Origin: Bradyrhizobium prioriisuperbiae
Lineage (GTDB): Bacteria; Pseudomonadota; Alphaproteobacteria; Rhizobiales; Xanthobacteraceae
Reading direction: 5' to 3'
NCBI RefSeq assembly: GCF_032397745.1
Contig: NZ_CP135921.1
Span: 8,730,501-8,794,500, forward strand
DNA length: 64,000 nt
The position numbers were made by a program, and so were the translations under genes. Below are positions 1 through 7,123 of the stretch, one piece after another. A model generated the notes under the pieces. That model was not told the DNA's origin. It worked only from the letters and a program-made list of their open reading frames with translations, and ran no database searches. Numbering within the stretch: position 1 is the stretch's first letter; each line of letters starts with the position of its first letter.

Positions 1-221
1 GCCATGCGGACGAGAGCGGATCGGAATCCGGCAACAAGATCCTTGCCCGCAAGAGAACGGAACAGGTGGCGCGGAGACTGACGGCTCTCGGGATCGAGCC
101 GTCGCGGCTGTTTCCCGTTTCGCGCTCGGCATCGATGCCGCTCACCGAGAAGACTGGCGCGATTGGTGGAAACCGCCGGGTGACTTTCGAAAACGTGTTT
201 CAAGCGGAAGTGCCGCGCTGA
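1..221 (+). CDS. OmpA-like C-terminal domain protein (3' end only)
   Basis: Only the last 72 codons or so are inside the window. The visible residues (N-K-x-L-A-x-x-R-T-E-Q-V-x-x-x-L near the start and G-N-R-R-V-x-F near the end) match the end of an OmpA/MotB-type peptidoglycan-binding domain, where the conserved arginines contact the peptidoglycan stem peptide. This places the protein in the periplasm or outer membrane. The stop codon overlaps the start of the next gene (TGATG at 219-223), so the two are probably translated in a coupled manner. The N-terminal part, which would show whether this is a lipoprotein, a beta barrel or a motor/stator protein, is missing. Family call from motif resemblance only. 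Confidence 0.7.
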   Translation, partial: HADESGSESGNKILARKRTEQVARRLTALGIEPSRLFPVSRSASMPLTEKTGAIGGNRRVTFENVFQAEVPR

Positions 222-724
222 TGCTTACCGCCAAGGTCATGCTGCTCGGCGACATGGGTGTCGGCAAGACATCGATCATGTACCGCCTCGTGTACAATCG
301 TTTCGAGGGGCAATACAAGACAACGTTGGGCGTCGAACTTCTCAGCTATGACGTCTCTCCCGCATCAGCGGACGGCGAGCCGATGCGCCTTGTACTGTGG
401 GATACGGACGGCGATTTTGGAACGCAGATCTTCGACACCGTCTACGTGACCGGCGCCTCGGCCGCGATCGTCGTCTCGGATGTCACGCGGCCGCAAACGG
501 TCACGCGCATGATCGAATTGATTCACGGCTTCGAGACACGATTTCCGGGACGGCCCTACAGGGCTCTGGTCAACAAGATCGATCTTCCGGAGGCTGCAGG
601 AAGCACCGCGCGCATCGGGGAGCTCCCGCGATCGAACGTCAAGTTCGTGAGCGCGAAGACCAGTAGCGGGATTGCGGAGAGCTTTGCGGAGCTCGCGGAA
701 ACCATTCGCCGTCGACGGCTCTAG
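221..724 (+). CDS. Ras/Rab-like small GTPase with atypical G3 motif
   Basis: A 167-residue single-domain GTPase. G1 is GDMGVGKTS at residues 10-18, the switch I region carries TTLGVE (34-39), G4 is NKID (118-121) and G5 is SAK (144-146). These are the Ras superfamily motifs and cover the whole protein, so it is cytoplasmic with no extra domain. The G3 motif reads WDTDGDF (60-66) instead of WDTAGQE, so the alanine and the catalytic glutamine of Ras are both aspartate. No C-terminal cysteine for lipidation is present. The ATG overlaps the stop of the OmpA-like gene, suggesting a functional pair. Prokaryotic Ras-like GTPases include MglA, Roco and several poorly known groups; the partner and effector here are unknown. 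Intrinsic hydrolysis is probably low without an activating protein (inference). Confidence 0.9.
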   Translation: MLTAKVMLLGDMGVGKTSIMYRLVYNRFEGQYKTTLGVELLSYDVSPASADGEPMRLVLWDTDGDFGTQIFDTVYVTGASAAIVVSDVTRPQTVTRMIELIHGFETRFPGRPYRALVNKIDLPEAAGSTARIGELPRSNVKFVSAKTSSGIAESFAELAETIRRRRL

Positions 725-1546
725 TACCCACTTTTGATCAAACGTGATTCAGAATCGGTGGGCACGTACAGTGTTTGCTCGTGTCACTTGGCTATGATTC
801 CGGGTACTAGATTCTTGTTTGACGCGTTTTCTCCGCACAAACGCTTCGCGTTTGTCGCGGGGGAACCGGTATCCACGTCGCTCGAAAACGCTCTAATCCG
901 CAAATATCCCGGCCCAACAAAGAACCAGAAAGACGCATAGCGCCCAGGAGTCGATGCCGAGCTGAAGATAGGCAAGGAATTGCAGGCAGCACAGGCACCA
1001 AACCAGAATCCCCCTCGGCATTGCAAACCCACTCACATAAGACCTGCACGTTCAGTCACAGATCATCGGGCAGCCATTTTCCGGCTGAAACTTCGGACAG
1101 GCTCACCATCGGGACGAGGACGCCATGTTGATCAGCCGCCCCGGCGCGCGGGGGGCGGTGGATGCCGGGGCGGCTGACTCCACCGCTCTGGGGAGGGCGG
1201 CGAAAACGTCTCAGCATGGACCGATGCCGCAAGCTTTCCGGCCTCGATGCTGGTGGACGTGTTGCTGGGGATGACATGAGCGAATTCTGAATCTATGCCG
1301 TGACGTGCGGAAGCCCGTCCTGCTGATCAGCTTCCTTCACCCAATGTAGATCACATCGCTCGGGCTTCCCGGAAGTGACGAAAGTCATCTTCCGCTCTCA
1401 TGGCAACAGGCCCATCGTCGGACACGGCGTCGCACCTTGAGCAAGATCGCCGGACCTTCAGCGCCCGCAAGCAGGCCGGCCCTCCTCCGGCGCCTGCAAG
1501 GCACGGGTGACGACGAAACGTTCGATGTCGAGGGACATGCACTGCA
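725..1546. other. Intergenic region, 822 bp, no convincing gene
   Basis: No reading frame here has the codon bias or motifs of a real gene. An open stretch on the plus strand at about 1178-1277 ends in plausible-looking protein sequence (A-W-T-D-A-A-S-F-P) but begins at a stop codon with no start signal, so it may be a gene remnant. The right end contains the first copy of a diverged direct repeat (1351-1440). Confidence 0.5.
1351..1440 (+). repeat. Diverged direct repeat, copy 1
   Basis: About 90 bp resembling 2017-2113. Both copies have ATCGCTCGG followed by TTCCCGG, and then GTGAC-AAAGTCATCTTC. In both, a GTG opens a frame reading V-T-K-V-I-F-x-x-H-G-x-x-P-I-V-G. In this copy (GTG at 1375) the frame stops after 21 codons, at 1440. 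Many differences between the copies are conservative at the protein level, so this may be a duplicated small gene or leader peptide. Confidence 0.55.
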
Positions 1547-1981
1547 ATGAAGGGTCACGTCGCTGATATCGCCGTTGGCATCATGATCGGCACGGTCTTC
1601 GGCGCCATCCTCACCCTCGCGCTGAATGCTGTTGTCGCCGCGTTCATCCACCTGTTCGTGGGTCGCTCGCTCAACACGCTCAAGCACGAGGCGCCCCCGG
1701 CTGCGGCGGAACCGCCGAAGCCGACCAGGCGGCAGGAACTGCTCCATCGCGCGATCACGCCCATCGCGGCAGTTCTGGCGGCCGCCATTTGGACAATGGG
1801 CCTCCATGGGACCACCGCGCGAGCGGACAATCCTGCCGACGAGCGCCGGCCACAGGACGCACCTGTGCAGCGAACCGTTCTCCCTGCGCCGGCGAGGGTC
1901 ATCCTGCCGGCACCGTGGGAGCCGGCCACGCCCACCCGTCCCGCGACCGCGCCAGTGGAGTCCGCGGGTTCAAGAAAATAG
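1547..1981 (+). CDS. Small membrane-anchored hypothetical protein
   Basis: A 144-residue protein of no family I recognise. Residues about 7-38 form a long hydrophobic, glycine- and alanine-rich membrane segment, a second hydrophobic stretch lies near 72-92, and the C-terminal third is rich in proline, alanine and arginine, as in low-complexity periplasmic or cytoplasmic tails. The start is uncertain: GAGG lies too far upstream of the ATG to be a good ribosome binding site. It lies between two copies of a diverged repeat. Codon use resembles neighbouring genes, which is the main reason to accept it. Confidence 0.5.
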   Translation: MKGHVADIAVGIMIGTVFGAILTLALNAVVAAFIHLFVGRSLNTLKHEAPPAAAEPPKPTRRQELLHRAITPIAAVLAAAIWTMGLHGTTARADNPADERRPQDAPVQRTVLPAPARVILPAPWEPATPTRPATAPVESAGSRK

Positions 1982-2016
1982 CGCTGCTCCCCGGCTCGAT
2001 TCCATTTCGGCTTTCC

Positions 2017-2113
2017 GATCGCTCGGTGTTTCCCGGCCCGGCCCGCGGCGGCGTCGAAAGTGACCAAAGTCATCTTCAACCCGCATGGCGGCCAGCCTAT
2101 TGTCGGGACGTAT
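2017..2113 (+). repeat. Diverged direct repeat, copy 2
   Basis: Second copy of the repeat at 1351-1440, about 670 bp downstream. It carries ATCGCTCGG, TTTCCCGG and GTGACCAAAGTCATCTTC, and encodes V-T-K-V-I-F-N-P-H-G-G-Q-P-I-V-G from a GTG at 2060. In this copy the frame stays open and runs into the gene that starts at 2192. Confidence 0.55.
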
Positions 2114-2191
2114 CTCGAACAGACGAGATCACACACCGCGGGACGGTGCCGTCAAGAAAAACGTCGTCATGGGTGCAAGCAGGAGGCCTTT

Positions 2192-2386
2192 GTGAACCAC
2201 TCCTTCTACAGTGCGGATCGCATGACACATTTGAAGATTGTGCTCGTTGCGCTGGTTGCCGCCACGGCGATTGCCGGTGTCGGGATCGCATCCCACGTCA
2301 GCAGCGACGACAACGTGCAGGCACACGTGATCAGGGCCGGCAAGCCGGTGGTGCTGACCGACAGCACAAATCTGGTCGTGCGATAA
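2192..2386 (+). CDS. Small exported or membrane-anchored hypothetical protein
   Basis: A 64-residue protein with a hydrophobic segment near residues 14-33 (signal peptide or anchor), followed by a short tail ending R-A-G-K-P-V-V-L-T-D-S-T-N-L-V-V-R. I chose the GTG at 2192 because a perfect AGGAGG lies five bases upstream (2181-2186). An in-frame ATG at 2222 has no such site, and the frame extends upstream to a GTG at 2060. No family is recognised. A strong terminator follows about 120 bp downstream and probably ends this transcript. Confidence 0.6.
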   Translation: MNHSFYSADRMTHLKIVLVALVAATAIAGVGIASHVSSDDNVQAHVIRAGKPVVLTDSTNLVVR

Positions 2387-2503
2387 CCAAAGCAAGGGAA
2401 TTCGCTTGGCCGCTCCGCGGATATCGGTCGACAATGACTGATCGGACGACTTGACCAATGCCGCCAAGCGACGCGTCACTTTCCCCATGAGTGACGGCAT
2501 TGA

Positions 2504-2535
2504 GAAAACGCCCGCTCCCCACGGGCGTTTTCTTT
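2504..2535 (+). terminator. Rho-independent terminator
   Basis: A perfect 11-bp stem, GAAAACGCCCG pairing with CGGGCGTTTTC, around a 7-base loop and followed by TTT. It lies 117 bp after the small exported protein gene and points rightward. The A-rich and U-rich flanks of the stem mean it could work in both directions. Confidence 0.9.
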
Positions 2536-2792
2536 GCCGAAATGGATCAGCTTGCCGAAACGCCGTTGCCCGGTGCCGCCGAAACGATATATGCCCGGCT
2601 TCAGCGGTGCAGCGACCAGGCGGCCGCAGCCACCCGGTCAATGCCCTCGCCGCCGTCGGCTTCAAGACCTATTATCCGGACACGACACCACGGTCGTCCC
2701 GATGTGCCCGGCGCAAACCATGGCGGTCGGGTTGACGCCCACCCGCGACCGAACACGACGCCGCAATCAACAAACACAGGATGGAAACAACG

Positions 2793-3605
2793 ATGTCCTC
2801 ACGCATGCTGGAAGGCCAGGTTGCCCTTGTCACCGGAGCAGGCCGCGGCCTTGGGCGCGCGTTCGCCGAACGGCTGGCCGCGCTGGGCTGCCACATCGCC
2901 GTTCATGGCATGCGCGAACATGGCCCGTCCGAATTCGGCGGAACGCAGACACTGACCGACGTCGCCCGCGCGATTGCCGACACCCACAAAGTCCGCACCG
3001 TGAAACTGCTGGGCGACATGACCGACATCGGCGATATCGAACGGACGGTGCGGAACGCCGAAGCGGAGCTCGGCGCGATCGATATCCTCATCCACAATGC
3101 CGGCGGCGACATCGCGGCCAAAGGCGGCAAGCCCGATCCCAATGACGTGGTGAACATCAAGGCGGAGGACGTGCGCGCGGTGATCGACCGCAATCTGCTG
3201 AGCACGATCTTCGTGTGCCAGCAGGTGGCGCGCGGCATGATGGAACGGCGGCGCGGCCGCATCGTCACCATCGGCTCGGTCGCGGCCTTCAAGGGCCGCA
3301 CCAACGCCTCGATCTATGCGACCGCAAAAGCCGGCGCCATGCATTTCACCCGCTGTCTCGCCGACCAGATGCGGCCTTATGATGTGACCGTGAACACCAT
3401 CGCGCCAGGCGACACCCGCACCGAACGTTTTGTGAATACGCGCGCGGTGGATCCGGCGAAGCTGGCCGAAGCCGGCACGCTGGACCGCATCGCCACGGTG
3501 GACGAAGTGGCGCGGCTGGTGGAATTGTTCGCAGGCCCGATGGGCGCGTTCGTCTCGGGACAGGTGCTGCGCGTTGATGGCGGCGGGCAATTGTGGCCGG
3601 CATGA
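2793..3605 (+). CDS. Short-chain dehydrogenase/reductase (SDR)
   Basis: A 270-residue classical SDR, a cytosolic NAD(P)-dependent oxidoreductase of unknown substrate. The cofactor motif TGAGRGLG lies near residues 14-21. A serine in I-G-S-V-A (near 163) and Y-A-T-A-K further on form the catalytic Ser-Tyr-Lys set, and the C-terminus (V-S-G-Q-V-L-R-V-D-G-G) is typical. An insertion relative to FabG near residues 80-130 (K-G-G-K-P-D-P-N-D-V) is seen in some alphaproteobacterial SDRs. The start could be the ATG at 2781, four codons earlier; I prefer 2793 because AGGA is then at a usable distance. The gene stands alone behind a terminator, so its promoter should lie in 2536-2792, where I recognise no other feature. 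Confidence 0.88.
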   Translation: MSSRMLEGQVALVTGAGRGLGRAFAERLAALGCHIAVHGMREHGPSEFGGTQTLTDVARAIADTHKVRTVKLLGDMTDIGDIERTVRNAEAELGAIDILIHNAGGDIAAKGGKPDPNDVVNIKAEDVRAVIDRNLLSTIFVCQQVARGMMERRRGRIVTIGSVAAFKGRTNASIYATAKAGAMHFTRCLADQMRPYDVTVNTIAPGDTRTERFVNTRAVDPAKLAEAGTLDRIATVDEVARLVELFAGPMGAFVSGQVLRVDGGGQLWPA

Positions 3606-3607
3606 GC

Positions 3608-3627
3608 GGGCGCTTAGCGTTGCGCCC
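3608..3627 (+). terminator. Possible weak terminator hairpin
   Basis: GGGCGC and GCGCCC form a 6-bp stem around an 8-base loop directly after the SDR stop codon. There is no T-run, so its role as a terminator is uncertain. Confidence 0.3.
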
Positions 3628-3667
3628 AAAGCGATAAGCACCCAACAATAAAGCGAGCTTGCCTTTT

Positions 3668-3683
3668 ACGACCGATCAGTCTA
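3668..3683. promoter_or_regulatory. Probable TetR operator, copy 1
   Basis: ACGACC-GATC-AGTCTA lies 10 bp upstream of the TetR gene. It is an imperfect version of the palindrome at 4370-4385, before the hydrolase gene. Both resemble the known NemR box TAGACC-N4-GGTCTA. The site would give autoregulation. Confidence 0.6.
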
Positions 3684-3693
3684 GATATCCAGC

Positions 3694-4332
3694 ATGGCAC
3701 GAGAAATCCCATTGCGGGTTGCGCGCGGCCGCCCCCGCGAGTTCGATACAGACGCAGCCATCGAGCGGGCCATGGGTGTTTTCTGGTCGTCCGGCTATCA
3801 CGGCACATCGCTGCCGGATCTGCTCGAAGCGACCAATCTCTCGCGGGGCAGCCTCTACGCAGCCTTTGGCGACAAGCACGGCCTCTTTTTGCTCGCCCTG
3901 GACCGTTATATCGACGACGCGTTGACGCGCCTCGATAGCGAACTTGATCCGCGAAAGAATGCCTCCAAGAATGCCTCCAAGAATGCTTTGGCGAGTCTTC
4001 GGGCCTGCCTTGCCGGGTATGTCGAGCGCGCCGGTGGAGCCAGTGGCAAGCGCGGATGCCTGGTGGTGGCAACCGCCATGGAGCTGGCCAGCCATGACAT
4101 CGAGGTCGAACAGCGTATCCGGCGCTTCTTCAAGGCGATGGAGACCCGGCTGACCGCGGCACTGACGCGCGTACAGGCCGAGGGGGACTTGGTCGATGGC
4201 GTCGAACCCGCGACCGTCGCCCGTTTGCTTGTCTGTCTCATCGAAGGCATGCGCGTCGTCAACAAGACAAGCCCGGACCGGAGCCTCTCGCAAGCCGTCG
4301 TCCAGATCCTCATCGACCGTTTCGCAAGGTAG
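3694..4332 (+). CDS. TetR/AcrR family regulator, NemR-like
   Basis: A 212-residue repressor. The N-terminal helix-turn-helix lies at about residues 9-55 (R-G-R-P-R-E-F, then T-S-L-P-D-L-L-E-A-T-N-L-S-R-G-S-L-Y-A-A-F-G-D-K). The ligand domain contains the G-K-R-G-C-L-V-V-A-T-A segment typical of the NemR branch; NemR itself senses electrophiles through a cysteine. It precedes an alpha/beta hydrolase gene by 94 bp, and matching palindromes lie before both genes, so it probably represses itself and the hydrolase. An in-frame 12-bp tandem repeat (3955-3986) gives K-N-A-S-K-N-A-S-K-N-A between the DNA-binding and ligand domains. The inducer is unknown. Confidence 0.9.
   Translation: MAREIPLRVARGRPREFDTDAAIERAMGVFWSSGYHGTSLPDLLEATNLSRGSLYAAFGDKHGLFLLALDRYIDDALTRLDSELDPRKNASKNASKNALASLRACLAGYVERAGGASGKRGCLVVATAMELASHDIEVEQRIRRFFKAMETRLTAALTRVQAEGDLVDGVEPATVARLLVCLIEGMRVVNKTSPDRSLSQAVVQILIDRFAR
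3955..3986 (+). repeat. 12-bp coding tandem repeat (2.7 units)
   Basis: AAGAATGCCTCC occurs twice without change, followed by a partial third unit AAGAATGC. It encodes K-N-A-S repeats in the TetR protein. Copy number could change by slippage without shifting the reading frame. Confidence 0.9.
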
Positions 4333-4369
4333 ATCGCATGGACAGAACATCGTTTGGCGCGTCGATATA

Positions 4370-4385
4370 TAGACCATCCGGTCTT
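4370..4385. promoter_or_regulatory. Probable TetR operator, copy 2
   Basis: TAGACC-ATCC-GGTCTT is a near-perfect palindrome 41 bp upstream of the hydrolase ATG. It matches the NemR-type box TAGACC-N4-GGTCTA at 11 of 12 arm positions and resembles the site before the TetR gene. Confidence 0.7.
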
Positions 4386-4426
4386 CAAATCTAATTTCTC
4401 CGTTCAATTCAACGAAAGGACCCACA

Positions 4427-5278
4427 ATGAGTACTCAGCTAGACGGCTTCCGTCACCAGGTGCTGCGCGCAGGCGACGTCAACATCCATGCTGTCGTCGG
4501 TGGCAATGGGCCGCCACTCGTTCTCCTCCATGGCTTTCCGCAGACGTGGTGGGAATGGCGCAAGATCATGCCGGCGCTCGCCGAACGACATACCGTGGTC
4601 GCCCTCGATTTGCGCGGAGCAGGACATTCCGACTGCCCGCAGGGTGGCTATGACAAGGCAAGCCTTGCCGAAGACGTGCACGGCGCGATGGGAGCACTCG
4701 GCTTTACGCATTACGCCGTCTGCGGCCATGATATCGGAGGGATGGTCGCCCTGGCCCTGGCCTTCACGCACCGCGAGGCCGTGACGCGCGTTGCGATCCT
4801 GGATGTGCCGATGCCGGGCTGGAGCGGGTGGGAGGCCACTTTCGTTGACCCGAAGGTCTGGCATTTCGCGTTCCATATGAAGCGCGACCTGCCCGAGCGA
4901 CTCATCCATGGTCGCGAGCATGATTACGTCTCCAGCTTCTTCTTTGAACGCATATTCAACCATGATGCGTTTTCGATCGAGGAAGTGGAAGTCTATGCGC
5001 GCGCCCTCGCTCAACCCGGCAACACCCGCGGTGGCCTGGAGTGGTATCGTGCCTTCCCGACGGACCACGCCAACGCTCTCGGCTGGAAGCGGAATCCCTT
5101 GACGATACCGGTCCTCGCACTGGGAGGAGACCACAGGTGGGGACCGAGGATCGTCGCCATGCTGCAGGAATTCGCCACCAATGTCTCAGGTGGCAGCATT
5201 CCGGAGTGCGGTCATTGGCTCGTCGAGGAACGGCCAGCGGAAACAACCGCAGCACTTCACAAGTTTTTCGCGTCATAA
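4427..5278 (+). CDS. Alpha/beta hydrolase, epoxide hydrolase or dehalogenase type
   Basis: A 283-residue cytosolic hydrolase. H-G-F-P-Q (about 35-39) carries the oxyanion hole. The nucleophile elbow G-H-D-I-G-G (near 100) has an aspartate nucleophile, and the catalytic histidine is in E-C-G-H-W near 260. Aspartate at the elbow points to epoxide hydrolases or haloalkane/haloacid dehalogenases rather than serine esterases. A cap domain spans about 130-215. It follows a NemR-like regulator gene and has the matching operator, so it may be induced by a reactive electrophile that it then hydrolyses (inference). The substrate cannot be told from sequence. An AAAGGA ribosome binding site precedes the ATG. 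Confidence 0.88.
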   Translation: MSTQLDGFRHQVLRAGDVNIHAVVGGNGPPLVLLHGFPQTWWEWRKIMPALAERHTVVALDLRGAGHSDCPQGGYDKASLAEDVHGAMGALGFTHYAVCGHDIGGMVALALAFTHREAVTRVAILDVPMPGWSGWEATFVDPKVWHFAFHMKRDLPERLIHGREHDYVSSFFFERIFNHDAFSIEEVEVYARALAQPGNTRGGLEWYRAFPTDHANALGWKRNPLTIPVLALGGDHRWGPRIVAMLQEFATNVSGGSIPECGHWLVEERPAETTAALHKFFAS

Positions 5279-5401
5279 TGCTTGGAAGGATCGGCACTGC
5301 CGTGTCGCGATCGCCGCGCTCGGCAGAAGCGCAATAAGAGGCCGGCGGCCGTGGTGCTGTCCGGCCTGATCCAGATCAGCCAGCGGACCGATCACGGCTC
5401 C

Positions 5402-6808
5402 TCAGGGAATCTCGTAGACCGACACCTCGCCGGCGATTCCGCTCAAGGCGACCCGCCTGACTGTGGGTGTCAGTCCGCTCGCCTCAAGCAGGCCCCTCGC
5501 CTGGGCGTTCTCCACCACCGACTCCGTCACCACGATCGAGCGTGAATCGGCAAGGCCCTGGACCCGCGAGGCGATGTTGACGGTCTGGCCGAAATAGTCC
5601 TGCTGTTCATTGAGCGTGACCGCGAGGCATGATCCTTCATGGATGCCCATTTTCAGGCGCAGGCTCTGATGCTGGCGCTCGGCGCCGAGATCGCTCATCG
5701 CCTCGCGCATGCGGATCGCAGCCGCAATGGCGCGGTCCGGCGTCTCGAAGGTTGCCATCACGGCGTCACCAATGGTCTTCACCACGGCGCCGCGTTCGGA
5801 GGCGATGATGTCCTGCAGCAGCCTGAAATGCTCGTTGACCAGATCGAAGGCGACGAGATCGCCGACCCGGTCATAGAGCCCGGTGGAATCCTTCAGATCG
5901 CTGAACAGGAAGGTCAGGCTCAGGATCTTGAGGCGCTGGCCGATGGCCAGCGTATCGGTGCGGTAGATGTCGCGGAAAGTCTGATTGGTGAGCAGGCGCC
6001 TGGCATTGAGAATGGGTTTGCGTTGCTTCAAAAGATCATCCAGCGCCTGGTTCGCCACCCAGACAGCCGGCAGCACCCGGCTGTCGGTGCGGTTTTCCAA
6101 GGCCAGACGCAGCGGCCCGGGACGCAGGGCAATGGTCTCGACCGGGACCTGCAGCTTGTTGAAGACAACGGACAGGCTCTGCCGCTCGCTTGTCTCCTCG
6201 CCGCTGATCTCGAGGAACTGGGCCGTATGGGTCACGGGATCGAACACGATCACCGTGCCTTGCGGTATCTGCAAGGACAGAATGGCCCGTTCGCCCGGCG
6301 GCAGGTCGACGGTCTCCAGCGTAACCTCCCGCAGCAGCTTCTCCAGATCGGCCGGAAGATCGATCGCCGAACTCCAGAAGATCTGCTGATAATAGTCGGC
6401 CGCCGACAATTCGTCGGGGCTGTGCGCCGCGATCTTGCGCACACGCGGACTGACCGCGAAGGTTACCTCGACCAGATTGTCGAGGCTGGTCTCATAACCC
6501 GCGGCACAAAAAGCACAGGTGTACTGCGCCCGATCCAGGGTTTTCAGGCTTTTGTTGGCTGAAATCACACCGGCGCAACTCGGACACATGACATTCCATG
6601 TCATCTCGAAGAGGCCGAGCCCCACCGCATTGAGCAGGGCCGCGATGACGCGCTCCTCGTCGAGGCCGTGCCGCGCGGCGATATCGAGGGCGTTGATTTT
6701 ATTCAGGGCATGATCCGGAGCCTCCCGCACCATGCGCTCAAGCAGATCCACCACGCCAGCGTCGGCTGACTGACGCAAGGCCCCAAACAAACTGTCTGAT
6801 ACGCTCAT
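5402..6808 (-). CDS. Class III adenylate/guanylate cyclase with N-terminal regulatory domain
   Basis: A 468-residue soluble cyclase. Residues 1-270 form a DUF5939-like regulatory region with a zinc-ribbon-like pair, C-P-S-C and C-A-F-C, at about 75-101. The C-terminal third is the catalytic domain: F-S-D-L-K-D-S-T holds a metal-binding aspartate, K-T-I-G-D-A-V-M-A follows, and Y-F-G-Q-T-V-N-I-A-S-R carries the transition-state Asn and Arg. It should make cAMP; the substrate-determining residues were not checked closely. It has no membrane segment and is convergent with the hydrolase gene. Such proteins link an unknown signal to cAMP. The cysteine pairs suggest a metal or redox signal, but that is inference. 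Confidence 0.88.
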   Translation of the reverse strand: MSVSDSLFGALRQSADAGVVDLLERMVREAPDHALNKINALDIAARHGLDEERVIAALLNAVGLGLFEMTWNVMCPSCAGVISANKSLKTLDRAQYTCAFCAAGYETSLDNLVEVTFAVSPRVRKIAAHSPDELSAADYYQQIFWSSAIDLPADLEKLLREVTLETVDLPPGERAILSLQIPQGTVIVFDPVTHTAQFLEISGEETSERQSLSVVFNKLQVPVETIALRPGPLRLALENRTDSRVLPAVWVANQALDDLLKQRKPILNARRLLTNQTFRDIYRTDTLAIGQRLKILSLTFLFSDLKDSTGLYDRVGDLVAFDLVNEHFRLLQDIIASERGAVVKTIGDAVMATFETPDRAIAAAIRMREAMSDLGAERQHQSLRLKMGIHEGSCLAVTLNEQQDYFGQTVNIASRVQGLADSRSIVVTESVVENAQARGLLEASGLTPTVRRVALSGIAGEVSVYEIP

Positions 6809-7123
6809 GCGGCGATGCTACACGTAAAGAGGAAAAACCGGAAACTTTGCCGAGCTGTTTCGACGCGAAAACGCTCTCGTGCTCCGTAACCGTTCTCACA
6901 TCCAGAATCTTGATGTCCGTTCTTGGACATAGAGACGATTGCGCAGATTGCGAGCCCGGCGACGCGATTTAATCGCGGATGCCTTTTGGCTTCGGATGTC
7001 CTTGCGCAACTATCTCAGTCCCTTCAGAATCTGCACCGGCACCGGCGACCACAGCGCAAACCCCTTCTCGTCGGAGATCGCCTGTCCGTTCATTGCCTGT
7101 TGCCCGCCCCCCGGCAGCCGCAA
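6809..7123. other. Intergenic region, 315 bp
   Basis: This region lies upstream of the cyclase gene and downstream of the aminotransferase gene, both leftward. No gene is supported. The only structure I see is the inverted repeat at 6913-6930, about 105 bp before the cyclase start. Confidence 0.5.
6913..6930. promoter_or_regulatory. Perfect inverted repeat upstream of cyclase gene
   Basis: ATGTCC-GTTCTT-GGACAT: 6-bp arms, 6-bp spacer. Its position suits an operator for the cyclase gene, but no regulator is linked and it could be chance. Confidence 0.35.

Noticed and set aside
734..940. Possible 68-codon gene after the GTPase
   Set aside because: No ribosome binding site, no family resemblance, and weak codon bias.
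2504..2535. The hairpin as a riboswitch or attenuator for the SDR gene
   Set aside because: It lies 258 bp before the SDR start with no leader peptide or alternative pairing seen; a simple terminator for the upstream gene explains it.
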